A DNA stretch of 30,120 nucleotides from CALMRE01 sp964412895 (lineage in GTDB: Bacteria > UBP6 > UBA1177 > JAKLFG01), in NCBI GenBank assembly GCA_964412895.1, contig CAYPQK010000032.1, positions 1-30,120 on the forward strand. The letters are read 5' to 3'. Shown here in pieces: positions 22,784 to 30,120 of the stretch. The notes under the pieces are model-generated. The model was given only the letters and a program-made list of their open reading frames with translations, had not been told where the DNA came from and made no database searches. The position numbers were made by a program, and so were the translations under genes. The first letter of the stretch is position 1. Each line of letters opens with the position of its first letter.

Positions 22784-24391
22784 TTATTCCTGACCGGTGC
22801 CCGGCTTGACCTCGACCGGATACCACTGGAAGTTGTCAAGTACGATCTCCGAATCGAGGACATGGTCGAGCGCGTCCCAGATGGCCAGACGAAGCGTTAT
22901 CTCTTCGCCCGGGACGACATTGCCCTTGGTGACCAGCCACCCGGTGCCGCCGTTCTTGTCGTCACCATCGTAGAGACCGGTGCCGGCGAGTTCATCGGGA
23001 CCGAGCGTGCAGAACTGGGCATAGTTGTTCATCGGATCGTACCCACAGGCGAGCAGTCCGCCGTTACAGCAGACGCGGAAAAGACCCGATTTGGCGAGGT
23101 TGATGCCGACCGGGTTCTTGTTCTCGTCCATCGCAAGGTTCTTGTCGGCCGGATTCTGGAGGTTCGGATCGCCCGAGGTGAACGACGAATCGAGGAGCGC
23201 CACGAAGAAATCGTTGTACTGGCAGACATATTCGGGGAACTCGCGGCTGAAGAAGTAGATATCGACGCTGAAGGAGCGGGCGTTGACCGGCACCCTCACC
23301 TTGATCTGCAGCATGACCGGATCGTTGAGCGGCTCTTTGCCCGGATCGCCGCCGGTCAGACCGCCGCAGCCGGGTGAACTCGGGAACTCATTGCCGTTGG
23401 CGCTGTACCAGTCGGTCGGGGCGTTGGAGCGGGTGCACATGAATTCGGTCGAGGTATTGTCGGGTTTAAGCGCCGTCGCCGGTATCGGGTCATCGGCGAT
23501 GCCGGAGGACATCATGAAGAAACTGGCGCCCTCCTTCGGGACGATGATGTTGCCGAATTTCGGCAGAATGGCGTAGGAATCGGGATTGGGCGGCGTCGCC
23601 GCGCAGTCTATCGTGACGGCGTTGCCCTGCGCGTCCTGTCCCTGTATCTGGAAAGCCTGACTGGCCGTCGTGCCGTCGGGGAAGAGCATCTCGGCGCTCA
23701 CCAGACCGTAGTCCTTGCCGCCGCCCACCGGGCACAGACCGATCGATTTGGCCATGTCGACCGGATCGGTCGAATCCTCGGCGAGTCCGGTGTCGCACGA
23801 TTCGACCTCGTCGATCTCATCGTTGCAGTTGTCGTCGATGCCGTTGCCGGGGAAATCGTAGCCGCCGGGGCCGACCAGTTCGGGATGAAGACATTCGGAG
23901 GTCAGTTCACAGCAGTCGCCGGTACAGTAGGTATAGCCGTCGCCGTCGATGTCGATCGTATTCTCTTCGGTGCCGTCGACCGAATCGCAGTTCTCGTCGA
24001 CGCCGTTGCCGCATATCTCGGGTTCGGGCAGGATCATCCCTTCGCAGTTGCCCCAGTTGCCGCTCGACGCGCAGGTCGAAACGCCCGATTTGCAGATGCC
24101 GACATCCTTGGAGCCGTTGGGGCCCAGATAGCATTCGACCGTCTCGCCGGGGGTGCACTGCGCCTGATCGACATCGGGATAGAGGTCCTCGGGCCACTCG
24201 TCGGTCGTCCCTTCGGTCCCCGGCACATCGGCGTCGGTCGCGTTATCGGGATCCTGAATGCCGTCGTTACCCGGATCGGTGTCGGCGCCGCCGATCGTGT
24301 CGGTACCCGGATCGTCGTCGGTCGGGGTGCAGGCAGTGATGCACAGGAGCGCCAGCAGGCTCAGCGAAAGCACATACAAACCGCGTTTCAT
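22784..24391 (-). CDS. MopE-type / choice-of-anchor-L lipoprotein (copy 1)
   Basis: A 535-residue lipoprotein (lipobox ITAC, Cys about 21). An Asp/Gly/Thr tether (about 22-75) precedes a CTPGETVECYLG module and a MopE-like metal-binding stretch (about 125-215). That stretch has GVDENCD, IDIDGDGYTYCTGDC and GIDDNCNDEIDE, loops that bind calcium or copper in relatives. The rest (about 240-535) resembles the choice-of-anchor-L domain: FSREFPEYVCQYNDFF, GTGLYDG, GGTGWLV and LDSEIVLDNF. It is probably surface-exposed; the ligand is unknown. The ATG has a GAGGTG site. It shares its layout and much sequence with the gene at 24484-25941. ybaB and recR follow within eleven bases, so it may drive their transcription. 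Confidence 0.85.
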   Translation of the reverse strand: MKRGLYVLSLSLLALLCITACTPTDDDPGTDTIGGADTDPGNDGIQDPDNATDADVPGTEGTTDEWPEDLYPDVDQAQCTPGETVECYLGPNGSKDVGICKSGVSTCASSGNWGNCEGMILPEPEICGNGVDENCDSVDGTEENTIDIDGDGYTYCTGDCCELTSECLHPELVGPGGYDFPGNGIDDNCNDEIDEVESCDTGLAEDSTDPVDMAKSIGLCPVGGGKDYGLVSAEMLFPDGTTASQAFQIQGQDAQGNAVTIDCAATPPNPDSYAILPKFGNIIVPKEGASFFMMSSGIADDPIPATALKPDNTSTEFMCTRSNAPTDWYSANGNEFPSSPGCGGLTGGDPGKEPLNDPVMLQIKVRVPVNARSFSVDIYFFSREFPEYVCQYNDFFVALLDSSFTSGDPNLQNPADKNLAMDENKNPVGINLAKSGLFRVCCNGGLLACGYDPMNNYAQFCTLGPDELAGTGLYDGDDKNGGTGWLVTKGNVVPGEEITLRLAIWDALDHVLDSEIVLDNFQWYPVEVKPGTGQE

Positions 24392-24428
24392 GGGTCACCT
24401 CACTCTTTTTATCACATCAACGAAGGCG

Positions 24429-24456
24429 ATTATAACCGGTGCTTTTCGTTAATCAA
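24429..24456 (-). promoter_or_regulatory. Promoter of the lipoprotein-ybaB-recR unit
   Basis: On the minus strand TTGATT (24456-24451) and a perfect TATAAT (24434-24429) with a 16-base spacer. The start would lie near 24422, about 30 bases before the lipoprotein ATG. Confidence 0.6.
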
Positions 24457-24483
24457 CAGAATTTTTTATGGAACGCGGGAACT

Positions 24484-25941
24484 TTATTCCTGGATGCTGG
24501 TGCCGGGATTGACCTCTTTGGGAAGCCATTTGAAATTATCGATGAGGACCAGCGAGTCGAGTATGTTGTCCTTGGTGTCCCAGATGACCAGCCGGAGCGT
24601 TATATCCTCGCCCGCCATGACATTGCCGCGCGTCACCAGCCACCCGGTACCGCCCTCCTTGCTGCCCTCGTAAAGTCCGGTGCCGGCGAGTTCGCCGGGG
24701 CCCATGGTGCAGAACTGGCCGTAGTTGTGCAGCGGATCGTAGCCGCATTCCATGCCGCCCTGACAGCAGACGCGGAACAGCCCCGCCGGGGCGAGGTTGA
24801 TGCCGACCGGATTGCCCGCTTCGTCCATCGCGAGGTTCTTGTCGAACGGGTTCTGGAACGCCGGGTCGGGGTTGGTGTAGGTCGAGTCGAGCAGGACAAG
24901 GAAGAAATCGTTGTAGTCGCAGACATATTCGGGGAATTCGCGGCTGAAGAAATAGATGTCGATGCTGAAGGCGCGGGCGTTGGCCGGCACCTTGGCGGTG
25001 AGCGTGATCATGATCGGGTCGTTGACCGGCTCGTTGCCCGGCGTGCCGGCACCGCAGGCGGGGGAACTCGGGAACTGATTGCCGTTGGCCTGATACCAGT
25101 CGGCGGGGGCCGACGAATTCTGCGTCAGATCCTCTTCGGTCGAGGTGTAGGGATTGCCCGCCGTCCCGGAGGAAAGCATCAGGAAACTGCCGCCGGTATG
25201 CGGCACGATGACATTGCCGAAGCCGGGGAATATCTTGTGTTGGACCGCCTGCGGCGACCCGGTGCCGTCGGCGAGCGATACCGACGCGGTCAGCAGGCCG
25301 TAGTCCTTGTCGGCCGGTTTCGGGCAGAGGTCGAACGACTTGACCATGTCGACCGGATCGGTGGAATCCTGCCCGAGTCCGGCGTCGCACGCGTCGACCT
25401 CGTCGACCGTGCCGTTGCAGTTGTCGTCGACACTGTTGCCGGGGAAGTCGTATCCCGCCGGGCTCACCAGTTCGGGATGGAGGCATTCCGATTCTATTTC
25501 GCAGCAATCGCCTGTGCAGTAGGTGTAGCCGTCGCCGTCGATGTCTATGGTGTTGTCTTCGGTACCGTCCTCGCCGTCGCAGTTCTCGTCGACGCCGTTA
25601 TTGCATATCTCCGGCTCGGGGAGCACCATCCCCTCGCAGTTGCCCCAGTAGCCGGTGTTGGCACAGGTGGCGAGCCCCGCCTTGCAGATGCCGCGATCCT
25701 TCGAGCCGCTCGGCCCCATATAGCATTCGGCCGTCTCGCCCGGTTCGCACTGCATCAGATCGACATCGGAACCGGTGACATCGGCATCGGGGTCGACCGT
25801 GCCGTCGCCCGTGGTGCCGTCGCCGCCGCCGGTGTCGGCCGTGACCAGACCGTCGGTGGTCGGGTCGTCGTCGGGCGGTTCGCACGAAACGACGCACAGC
25901 GACAGAAGTGTCAGAGCAAGAACAAACAAACAACGATTCAT
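24484..25941 (-). CDS. MopE-type / choice-of-anchor-L lipoprotein (copy 2)
   Basis: A 485-residue paralogue of the protein at 22784-24391, with the same order: lipobox VVSC (Cys about 20), acidic tether, CEPGETAECYMG module, MopE-like stretch (GVDENCDGEDG, IDIDGDGYTYCTGDC, SVDDNCNGTVDE) and anchor-L-like domain (FSREFPEYVCDYNDFF, GTGLYEG, LDSLVLIDNF). It is about 50 residues shorter, mostly in the middle, where copy 1 has an extra stretch before its anchor-L domain. A role in surface binding or adhesion is inferred from family members, not shown. The ATG at 25941 has a GAGGTGG site; nine upstream bases also read in frame but lack a site. Tandem duplication is the likely origin. Confidence 0.85.
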   Translation of the reverse strand: MNRCLFVLALTLLSLCVVSCEPPDDDPTTDGLVTADTGGGDGTTGDGTVDPDADVTGSDVDLMQCEPGETAECYMGPSGSKDRGICKAGLATCANTGYWGNCEGMVLPEPEICNNGVDENCDGEDGTEDNTIDIDGDGYTYCTGDCCEIESECLHPELVSPAGYDFPGNSVDDNCNGTVDEVDACDAGLGQDSTDPVDMVKSFDLCPKPADKDYGLLTASVSLADGTGSPQAVQHKIFPGFGNVIVPHTGGSFLMLSSGTAGNPYTSTEEDLTQNSSAPADWYQANGNQFPSSPACGAGTPGNEPVNDPIMITLTAKVPANARAFSIDIYFFSREFPEYVCDYNDFFLVLLDSTYTNPDPAFQNPFDKNLAMDEAGNPVGINLAPAGLFRVCCQGGMECGYDPLHNYGQFCTMGPGELAGTGLYEGSKEGGTGWLVTRGNVMAGEDITLRLVIWDTKDNILDSLVLIDNFKWLPKEVNPGTSIQE

Positions 25942-25983
25942 TTGGTCCACCTCGCGGAGACTGTTCCTATCATTCGACCTTTC

Positions 25984-26011
25984 AGTATATCCGGCGCGTT
26001 AGCATTTGCAA
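25984..26011 (-). promoter_or_regulatory. Promoter of lipoprotein copy 2
   Basis: On the minus strand TTGCAA (26011-26006) and TATACT (25989-25984) with a 16-base spacer, placed between the activator gene stop and the lipoprotein ATG. The -35 match is weak. Confidence 0.35.
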
Positions 26012-26019
26012 CCATATTT

Positions 26020-28038
26020 TTATGTCGCGCCGCGCGTCCGGATGGCGTACCGTTCGAGCAGTTTGTAAAGCGCCATGCGCGATATCTCGGCGGTGCGGGC
26101 AGCCTGCTGGATGTTGCCGTCGCTTTTGGCGAGGAGCGCCCGCAGATACTCCAACGAGAATTCGGCGAGCACCCGTTCTTTTTCCTGCAGGTAGGGCGGG
26201 ATCGGGCCGTCGGCCGAGAAGCGGGGGCCCGCATTCCTCTCCGCCGTGGAAGAGAGCGGCATGACGACATCCCGTGTTTCGCGTATCTCCTGCGGCAGAT
26301 GTTCCGGCCGGATGAAGGAGCCGTCGGCCATGATGACCGCCTGCTGGATGAAATTGTTGAGCTGGCGCATGTTGCCCGGATAGTCGTAGCGCAGCAGCAG
26401 TTCCATCGCCTCCTTGTCGACGCCGTGAACCGTGGTATTGAACCGTTCGTTGGCCTGACGGATGAAGTTCTCGACGATGAAAGGGATGTCCTCGCGATAT
26501 TCGCGCAGGGCCGGCAGCCACACCGGGACGACATGGAGCCGGTAGTAGATATCGAGCCGGAAGGTACCGGCCGCGGTCATCTCCTCGAGATTGCGTCCCG
26601 TCGCGGCGATGACGCGGACATTGACGCGGTGCGGCGGCTTATTGGAGCCGACCGGCCGTATCTCGCCCGACTGGAGCGTCCGGAGTATCTTCACCTGCAG
26701 GAGTACCGGCAAATCGCCGATCTCGTCGAGGAATATCGTCCCGCCGTCGGCCTTTTCGAACTCGCCGATCTTGTCGGCGTAGGCACCGGTGAAGGCCCCT
26801 TTGACATGGCCGAACATCTCACTTTCGAGCAGGTCTGCCGGTATCGCGGCGCAGTTTATCGTCACGAACGGTTTTTCCTTGCGCGGGCTGTTGAAGTGTA
26901 TCGCGTGGGCCACCAACTCCTTGCCGGTGCCGCTTTCGCCGCGCAGGATGACGGTCGCGTCGGTCTTCGACGCCTTCTCTATCTTCTTCTCGACCTCTTT
27001 CCATTTATCGGTGCGGCCGAAGATCATGATGGCGTCGCCGCGCCGCGAGGTCTCGCGGTACAGCTGGGCGCGCCGGATGAACATCGTCGCCGTCTGGGCG
27101 ATCGACTGCAGTTTCTCGGCGTCGGCCACCGCGAACCGGTTCTTTCGCTGCGATTCTATTGCGATGACGCCGATGCAACGACCCTGGAACGCGATGGGGA
27201 CGATGAGCGACGACTTGACCCCCTGAAAGATCGGGTAGTAGTTCGGATCGGTCTCGGCATCGTTACATATATAATAGTGGTTGGTGCGGTAGACGATGGC
27301 GGTGATGGAGCGCCCCTTGGCCGAGAACCTCTCCGGGATGACCGATATCGCCTTGCCGACCACCGCGCGCGGTTCGACATTGAATTCGCCGGTCTTCTCG
27401 TCGAGGAGCAGTATCGTGCCGATCTTCGCCCCCAGTTTGCGCATCGAAAGCAGCAGCAGATTTTGGAGCAATTGATTGAGTTCTATCTCGTTGAGCCAAT
27501 CCTCCTCGCGCTTCTCGGCGTCGGTCAGGCGCCACAGCATGTCGGACTCTTCGCCCGCCTGCACCCGGACATAGCGTTCGGAGAATATCGACCAGAACTG
27601 CGGCACGAGATCTTCGGCCATGACCGCGAAGGTGGCACGGTCCTCTTCGGCGGTAAACTCGATGAACAGCATCGCCGTGACACCCTCTTCGAAAAGCCGC
27701 CGGTCATAGAAGTAAAAACCGCCTTCACGCAGGATGGGTGTCGAAAGGACCGTACTGCCGTTGTACGGACCGGAGCCGGTCTCAACCTCGGCCGCCGCTA
27801 TCGCCTCGAAGTGGCGCCGCACCGTCTGCTCCAGACGGCGGCCGCGCGGCAGGAAGATCTTGAGATCGTCCTCGTAGCGGTCCCAGATGGCGACCCCGAG
27901 GAACAGGCGCGGGAACAGATCGCGCAGAGAACGGTCGAGCGAAACGACCAGCTGCGGTATCGTCCCGGCACCGACCAGCGCGCCGAGGATACGGACCAGA
28001 TGGCGATAGACAAGCGACGGGTCATGGGTCTGCACCAT
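26020..28038 (-). CDS. Sigma54-dependent activator (GAF, AAA+, Fis-type HTH)
   Basis: A 672-residue bacterial enhancer-binding protein that remodels sigma54 RNA polymerase. An N-terminal sensory part (1-150, fold unclear) is followed by a GAF domain (about 190-325). The AAA+ domain has Walker A GESGTGKE (367-374), GAFTGA loop 1 (414-419, the sigma54 contact), Walker B FLDEIG (436-441) and the FRLDIYYR arginine fingers (about 494 and 500). The C-terminal Fis-type helix-turn-helix (about 637-665) reads NIQQAARTAEISRMALYKLL. There is no receiver domain, so the signal is probably a small ligand or partner bound by the GAF region. No convincing -24/-12 promoter was found nearby, so its targets may lie elsewhere. 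The start has only a G-rich site. Confidence 0.93.
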   Translation of the reverse strand: MVQTHDPSLVYRHLVRILGALVGAGTIPQLVVSLDRSLRDLFPRLFLGVAIWDRYEDDLKIFLPRGRRLEQTVRRHFEAIAAAEVETGSGPYNGSTVLSTPILREGGFYFYDRRLFEEGVTAMLFIEFTAEEDRATFAVMAEDLVPQFWSIFSERYVRVQAGEESDMLWRLTDAEKREEDWLNEIELNQLLQNLLLLSMRKLGAKIGTILLLDEKTGEFNVEPRAVVGKAISVIPERFSAKGRSITAIVYRTNHYYICNDAETDPNYYPIFQGVKSSLIVPIAFQGRCIGVIAIESQRKNRFAVADAEKLQSIAQTATMFIRRAQLYRETSRRGDAIMIFGRTDKWKEVEKKIEKASKTDATVILRGESGTGKELVAHAIHFNSPRKEKPFVTINCAAIPADLLESEMFGHVKGAFTGAYADKIGEFEKADGGTIFLDEIGDLPVLLQVKILRTLQSGEIRPVGSNKPPHRVNVRVIAATGRNLEEMTAAGTFRLDIYYRLHVVPVWLPALREYREDIPFIVENFIRQANERFNTTVHGVDKEAMELLLRYDYPGNMRQLNNFIQQAVIMADGSFIRPEHLPQEIRETRDVVMPLSSTAERNAGPRFSADGPIPPYLQEKERVLAEFSLEYLRALLAKSDGNIQQAARTAEISRMALYKLLERYAIRTRGAT

Positions 28039-28062
28039 TCGGAACCCCCGAAGTGTAACTTT

Positions 28063-28100
28063 AGTTGACAGGCTAGATAAGATTCAGAACGGTGTCAACT
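28063..28100 (-). promoter_or_regulatory. Inverted repeat and promoter upstream of the sigma54 activator
   Basis: Perfect eight-base arms, AGTTGACA (28063-28070) and TGTCAACT (28093-28100), 22 bases apart. On the minus strand the right arm carries a consensus TTGACA (-35) with TAGCCT 17 bases on, so both arms touch promoter boxes. It may be an operator for autoregulation. The right arm overlaps the eamA-like stop codon. Confidence 0.45.
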
Positions 28101-28970
28101 TTTTTGTGCAACCGGTCGCTTGAGAATCAGTGAACCGCCCGTTATTATTAAGAATAGCCCGGGCCAGAAGAGCGGCGAAAGTTGTTCGCCGAGCAGGAGC
28201 ACCGCGAAGAGGGTGGCGAGCGCCGGCTTCACGACGAAGACCACCGACGTAGCGAGCGGTCCCAGCTGGCGGATAGTCTTGACGAAGGTGATGTAGCCGA
28301 TGCCGCTGACGACAACGCCGAGGTAAATGAAGGCGATCAGCCGCGCCGGATCGCCCGTTATCTCGACGGGCGGCAGAAGCCCGATACCCATGATCAGGAG
28401 GAACAGCGCCGACAGAGCAAGCCCGAACGAGAAAGAGACGATATTGACCGGCATCGAACCAATACGATGGACCACTTTTTTGTTGACGATGGTGTAGAGG
28501 GCGAACGATGCCGAGGCGAGGAGCGCATAGAGGGCGCCGACATCGAACGAAAGGCCGCGGTCGAACATCACCAGCACGATGCCGCCGACTCCCACGACGA
28601 TGCCGCCGGTGCGCCGCCACGAGAACTCTTCGCTCTTCGCGATGAGCGAGAAGAGGTAGACGAAGACGGGGTTGGAGCAGATGAGCGTCGCCGCGGTCGC
28701 CGCGGTCGAATATTTCACCGCTATCTGGAGCATCGACATCGCAAAGAAGGTGTTGAGGAACCCGAGGAAGGCGAGCGTCGTGAGGTCGCGCCGCGTGATG
28801 CAGGTCAGTTCATGGGTCCGCCGCCGCGCCACGAGGAAGAGGAACAGAAAGACGAGCCCGATGAAAAAACGGTGAAAGGTGAGCTGGAACGGGTCGATGA
28901 AGGGCATCAGCGGTTTGCTGACCACCTCCATCGAGGAGAAGATAAACAGGGTGACCAGAAAGTAGAGCAT
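28095..28970 (-). CDS. EamA/DMT family transporter
   Basis: A 291-residue inner-membrane protein with ten predicted helices in two homologous halves (about 1-140 and 145-290), the drug/metabolite transporter layout. Typical features are an N-terminal half with STAATAATLICSNPVFVYLF and a C-terminal half with YLGVVVSGIGYITFVKTIRQ and VKPALATLFAVLLLGEQLS, which is close to the EamA consensus ending of each half. The substrate is not predictable; export of amino acids or metabolites is common. The ATG has GGAGG four bases upstream. The sigma54 activator lies 56 bases downstream on the same strand. Confidence 0.9.
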   Translation of the reverse strand: MLYFLVTLFIFSSMEVVSKPLMPFIDPFQLTFHRFFIGLVFLFLFLVARRRTHELTCITRRDLTTLAFLGFLNTFFAMSMLQIAVKYSTAATAATLICSNPVFVYLFSLIAKSEEFSWRRTGGIVVGVGGIVLVMFDRGLSFDVGALYALLASASFALYTIVNKKVVHRIGSMPVNIVSFSFGLALSALFLLIMGIGLLPPVEITGDPARLIAFIYLGVVVSGIGYITFVKTIRQLGPLATSVVFVVKPALATLFAVLLLGEQLSPLFWPGLFLIITGGSLILKRPVAQKS

Positions 28971-29055
28971 ACCGCCTCCGCGTGTCGGGCCACCTTACCG
29001 TGAATTCCCGCAGGCGGCAAGAATTCTTTAAGGAAGGGAAGGCCGCCCAATAAAG

Positions 29056-29084
29056 TTGACCGTCCGCCGCCGATAATATACAAT
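29056..29084 (+). promoter_or_regulatory. Promoter of the membrane protein-kinase unit
   Basis: TTGACC (29056-29061) and TACAAT (29079-29084) with a 17-base spacer. The start would be near 29091, about 19 bases before the ATG at 29110. Confidence 0.55.
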
Positions 29085-29109
29085 GGCCGGCACCCTGAGG
29101 AGGAGCTGC

Positions 29110-29748
29110 ATGGATGAAAGAACTACCACGCGCGACGGGCTCGACCTGTCGGGCGCCCTTGATCAGGCGTGGATACAGTACCGCGCCAATTTCTGGAAGG
29201 TGATCCCCTTCGGCATACTGGCCGTACTGCCGCCGCTCGGCTTTCTCCACTCGATACCGCTTGGCCTCGTCCTTGTCTTCGCGCTGGAAGGGTTCTTCCT
29301 GATGATGCTGGTCGACACCATACGACTCGCCGACCGCGAAGAGAATCCCGACATCGTCAAGCGCAATTTCGGCCGCATCTGGCACAACCTCAAGAACGGT
29401 ACGATCATCACCCTCTTTGTTCTGCCGCTTCTCATCATCGGGTTCGTCGCCGTCGTTCTGCCGTCGGTCTTTTTCTTCAGCCTCTTCGCCTTTTCGTTCG
29501 GCCACGCGGCGACCCGCGACAAGTTCGGGATAGACGCCTGCATGGAAAGCTTCCGCAGCGGCAAGGGGTACCGGGCGCCGCTCTTTCTGGTGGCCCTTTC
29601 CCTCTACCTGATACTTGCCCTCCTGTTCATCGCCGGTTATCAACTGACCGGCGGCATGGGCTGGCTCTCGGCCGTTCCGGCGGCGGTCTGCCTTCCCTAC
29701 TACTTCATGGTCATCGAGGAACTCTACGAACAACTGGAGCAGAAGTGA
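29110..29748 (+). CDS. Polytopic membrane protein of unknown function
   Basis: A 212-residue protein with a soluble N-terminal stretch (DLSGALDQAWIQYRANFWKV, which probably lies on the membrane) and about five to six helices, with a conserved-looking loop DKFGIDACMESFRSGKGYRAP between the middle and last helices. The pattern resembles the membrane domain found in several uncharacterised families with paired amphipathic and membrane helices. I cannot name it. The ATG at 29110 has a GAGGAG site; an earlier ATG at 29083 lies inside the promoter. One base separates it from the kinase gene, so the two are probably co-translated. Confidence 0.75.
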   Translation: MDERTTTRDGLDLSGALDQAWIQYRANFWKVIPFGILAVLPPLGFLHSIPLGLVLVFALEGFFLMMLVDTIRLADREENPDIVKRNFGRIWHNLKNGTIITLFVLPLLIIGFVAVVLPSVFFFSLFAFSFGHAATRDKFGIDACMESFRSGKGYRAPLFLVALSLYLILALLFIAGYQLTGGMGWLSAVPAAVCLPYYFMVIEELYEQLEQK

Positions 29749-29749
29749 C

Positions 29750-30120
29750 ATGGGCCGCGATCTCGAATATGCGGTATTCTCCCTGCTGAAAGGTTGGAAA
29801 GGCCGCGCGATCCTCGAATTCACGATAGAGCCGCTCTTCGGCGACGCGTCGGGGCGCCTTTACCATCGCATCCGCTTCGGGAAGGAGACCTGCATCCTGA
29901 TGACGGTCGCCTACACCAAACCGGGCGAGTTCGGCCGCGGCGATTCGTGGGCCGATTTCCTCGGTATGCAGAAGTTCCTCGCGGCGGCGGGGCTGCCGGT
30001 CCCGGCGGTACTCCACACCGACCCGGAGGAACGGCGCGCCCTGCTGGAAGACCTCGGCGACAACACGCTCTTTGCCCGCATCGAGGCCGATCCCGACAAA
30101 AAAATGGCCGCCATCCGCAC
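29750..30120 (+). CDS. AmgK-like sugar kinase / aminoglycoside phosphotransferase fold (partial)
   Basis: The first 123 residues of a protein cut by the window edge; the frame stays open. FGDASGRLYHRI, then FLAAAGLPVPAVLHTDPE and LLEDLGDNTLF, match the N-lobe of the aminoglycoside phosphotransferase superfamily. They resemble AmgK-type anomeric kinases of N-acetylmuramate and GlcNAc used in peptidoglycan recycling. The catalytic HxDxxxxN motif lies beyond the edge. The ATG at 29750 is one base after the upstream stop. AmgK is normally paired with the uridylyltransferase MurU; nothing like that is visible here. Confidence 0.75.
   Translation, partial: MGRDLEYAVFSLLKGWKGRAILEFTIEPLFGDASGRLYHRIRFGKETCILMTVAYTKPGEFGRGDSWADFLGMQKFLAAAGLPVPAVLHTDPEERRALLEDLGDNTLFARIEADPDKKMAAIR

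Noticed and set aside
24439..28068. A 1209-codon open frame on the plus strand
   Set aside because: It runs antisense through a lipoprotein gene and the whole sigma54 activator gene, both of which have clear domains. Long antisense frames are common in GC-rich DNA with this codon bias, and the translation shows no recognisable motif.
29002..29026. Two GAATTC palindromes 19 bases apart upstream of the EamA gene
   Set aside because: Six-base palindromes are expected by chance, and no regulator or promoter alignment supports an operator.

Overview
The window reads as chromosomal DNA of a GC-rich (roughly 60 % by eye) Gram-negative bacterium. Support comes from two beta-barrel-like proteins, four lipobox lipoproteins, SppA and GDP-fucose synthesis. 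The secreted proteins carry MopE-type metal-binding stretches, a choice-of-anchor-L-like domain and Myxococcus-type Cys-rich repeats. That mix is typical of Myxococcota, other former Deltaproteobacteria and neighbouring candidate phyla; I cannot place it more finely. Most recognisable promoters are sigma70-like with a TTGACT or TTGATT -35 box. I saw no rRNA, tRNA, CRISPR array, insertion sequence or integrase.

Layout. 1-177: divergent promoter region. 178-3891 (+): MFS transporter, membrane-anchored ankyrin protein, then a compact ABC cassette (small membrane protein, permease, ATPase) with 4-nt overlaps. 3888-6854 (-): M24 aminopeptidase and SppA, a protein-turnover pair. 7016-7696 (+): a second ankyrin protein. 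7759-11270 (-): a Cys-rich lipoprotein and a secreted S1 serine protease with seven Cys-rich repeats, each with its own promoter. 11508-13922 (+): gmd and fcl (GDP-mannose to GDP-L-fucose) and an AT-rich small membrane gene.

13985-18978 (-): the most unusual part. An AbiE-type toxin-antitoxin pair sits exactly at the 3' end of a membrane-embedded spermidine-synthase-like gene. A 156-bp, about 91 % identical second copy of that 3' end lies on the far side of the pair. The pair is therefore bracketed by direct repeats, one the functional gene end and the other an orphan remnant. Upstream lies a small beta-barrel protein. 19154-21846 (+): a FadL/OmpP1-like porin overlapping an acidic-linker lipoprotein. 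21868-25941 (-): recR and ybaB behind a MopE/choice-of-anchor-L lipoprotein, with a tandem paralogue of that lipoprotein upstream. 26020-28970 (-): a GAF/AAA+/Fis sigma54 activator and an EamA transporter, with an 8-bp inverted repeat between them. 29110-30120 (+): a membrane protein and the start of an AmgK-like sugar kinase.

The common theme is the cell envelope: lipoproteins, OM barrels, a secreted protease, fucose precursors, signal-peptide clearance and transporters. Apart from the AbiE cassette I see no dedicated defence island. The best leads for something undescribed are the gene-end-bracketed AbiE cassette, the ABC ATPase lacking several catalytic motifs, and the secreted MopE/anchor-L and Cys-rich-repeat proteins.
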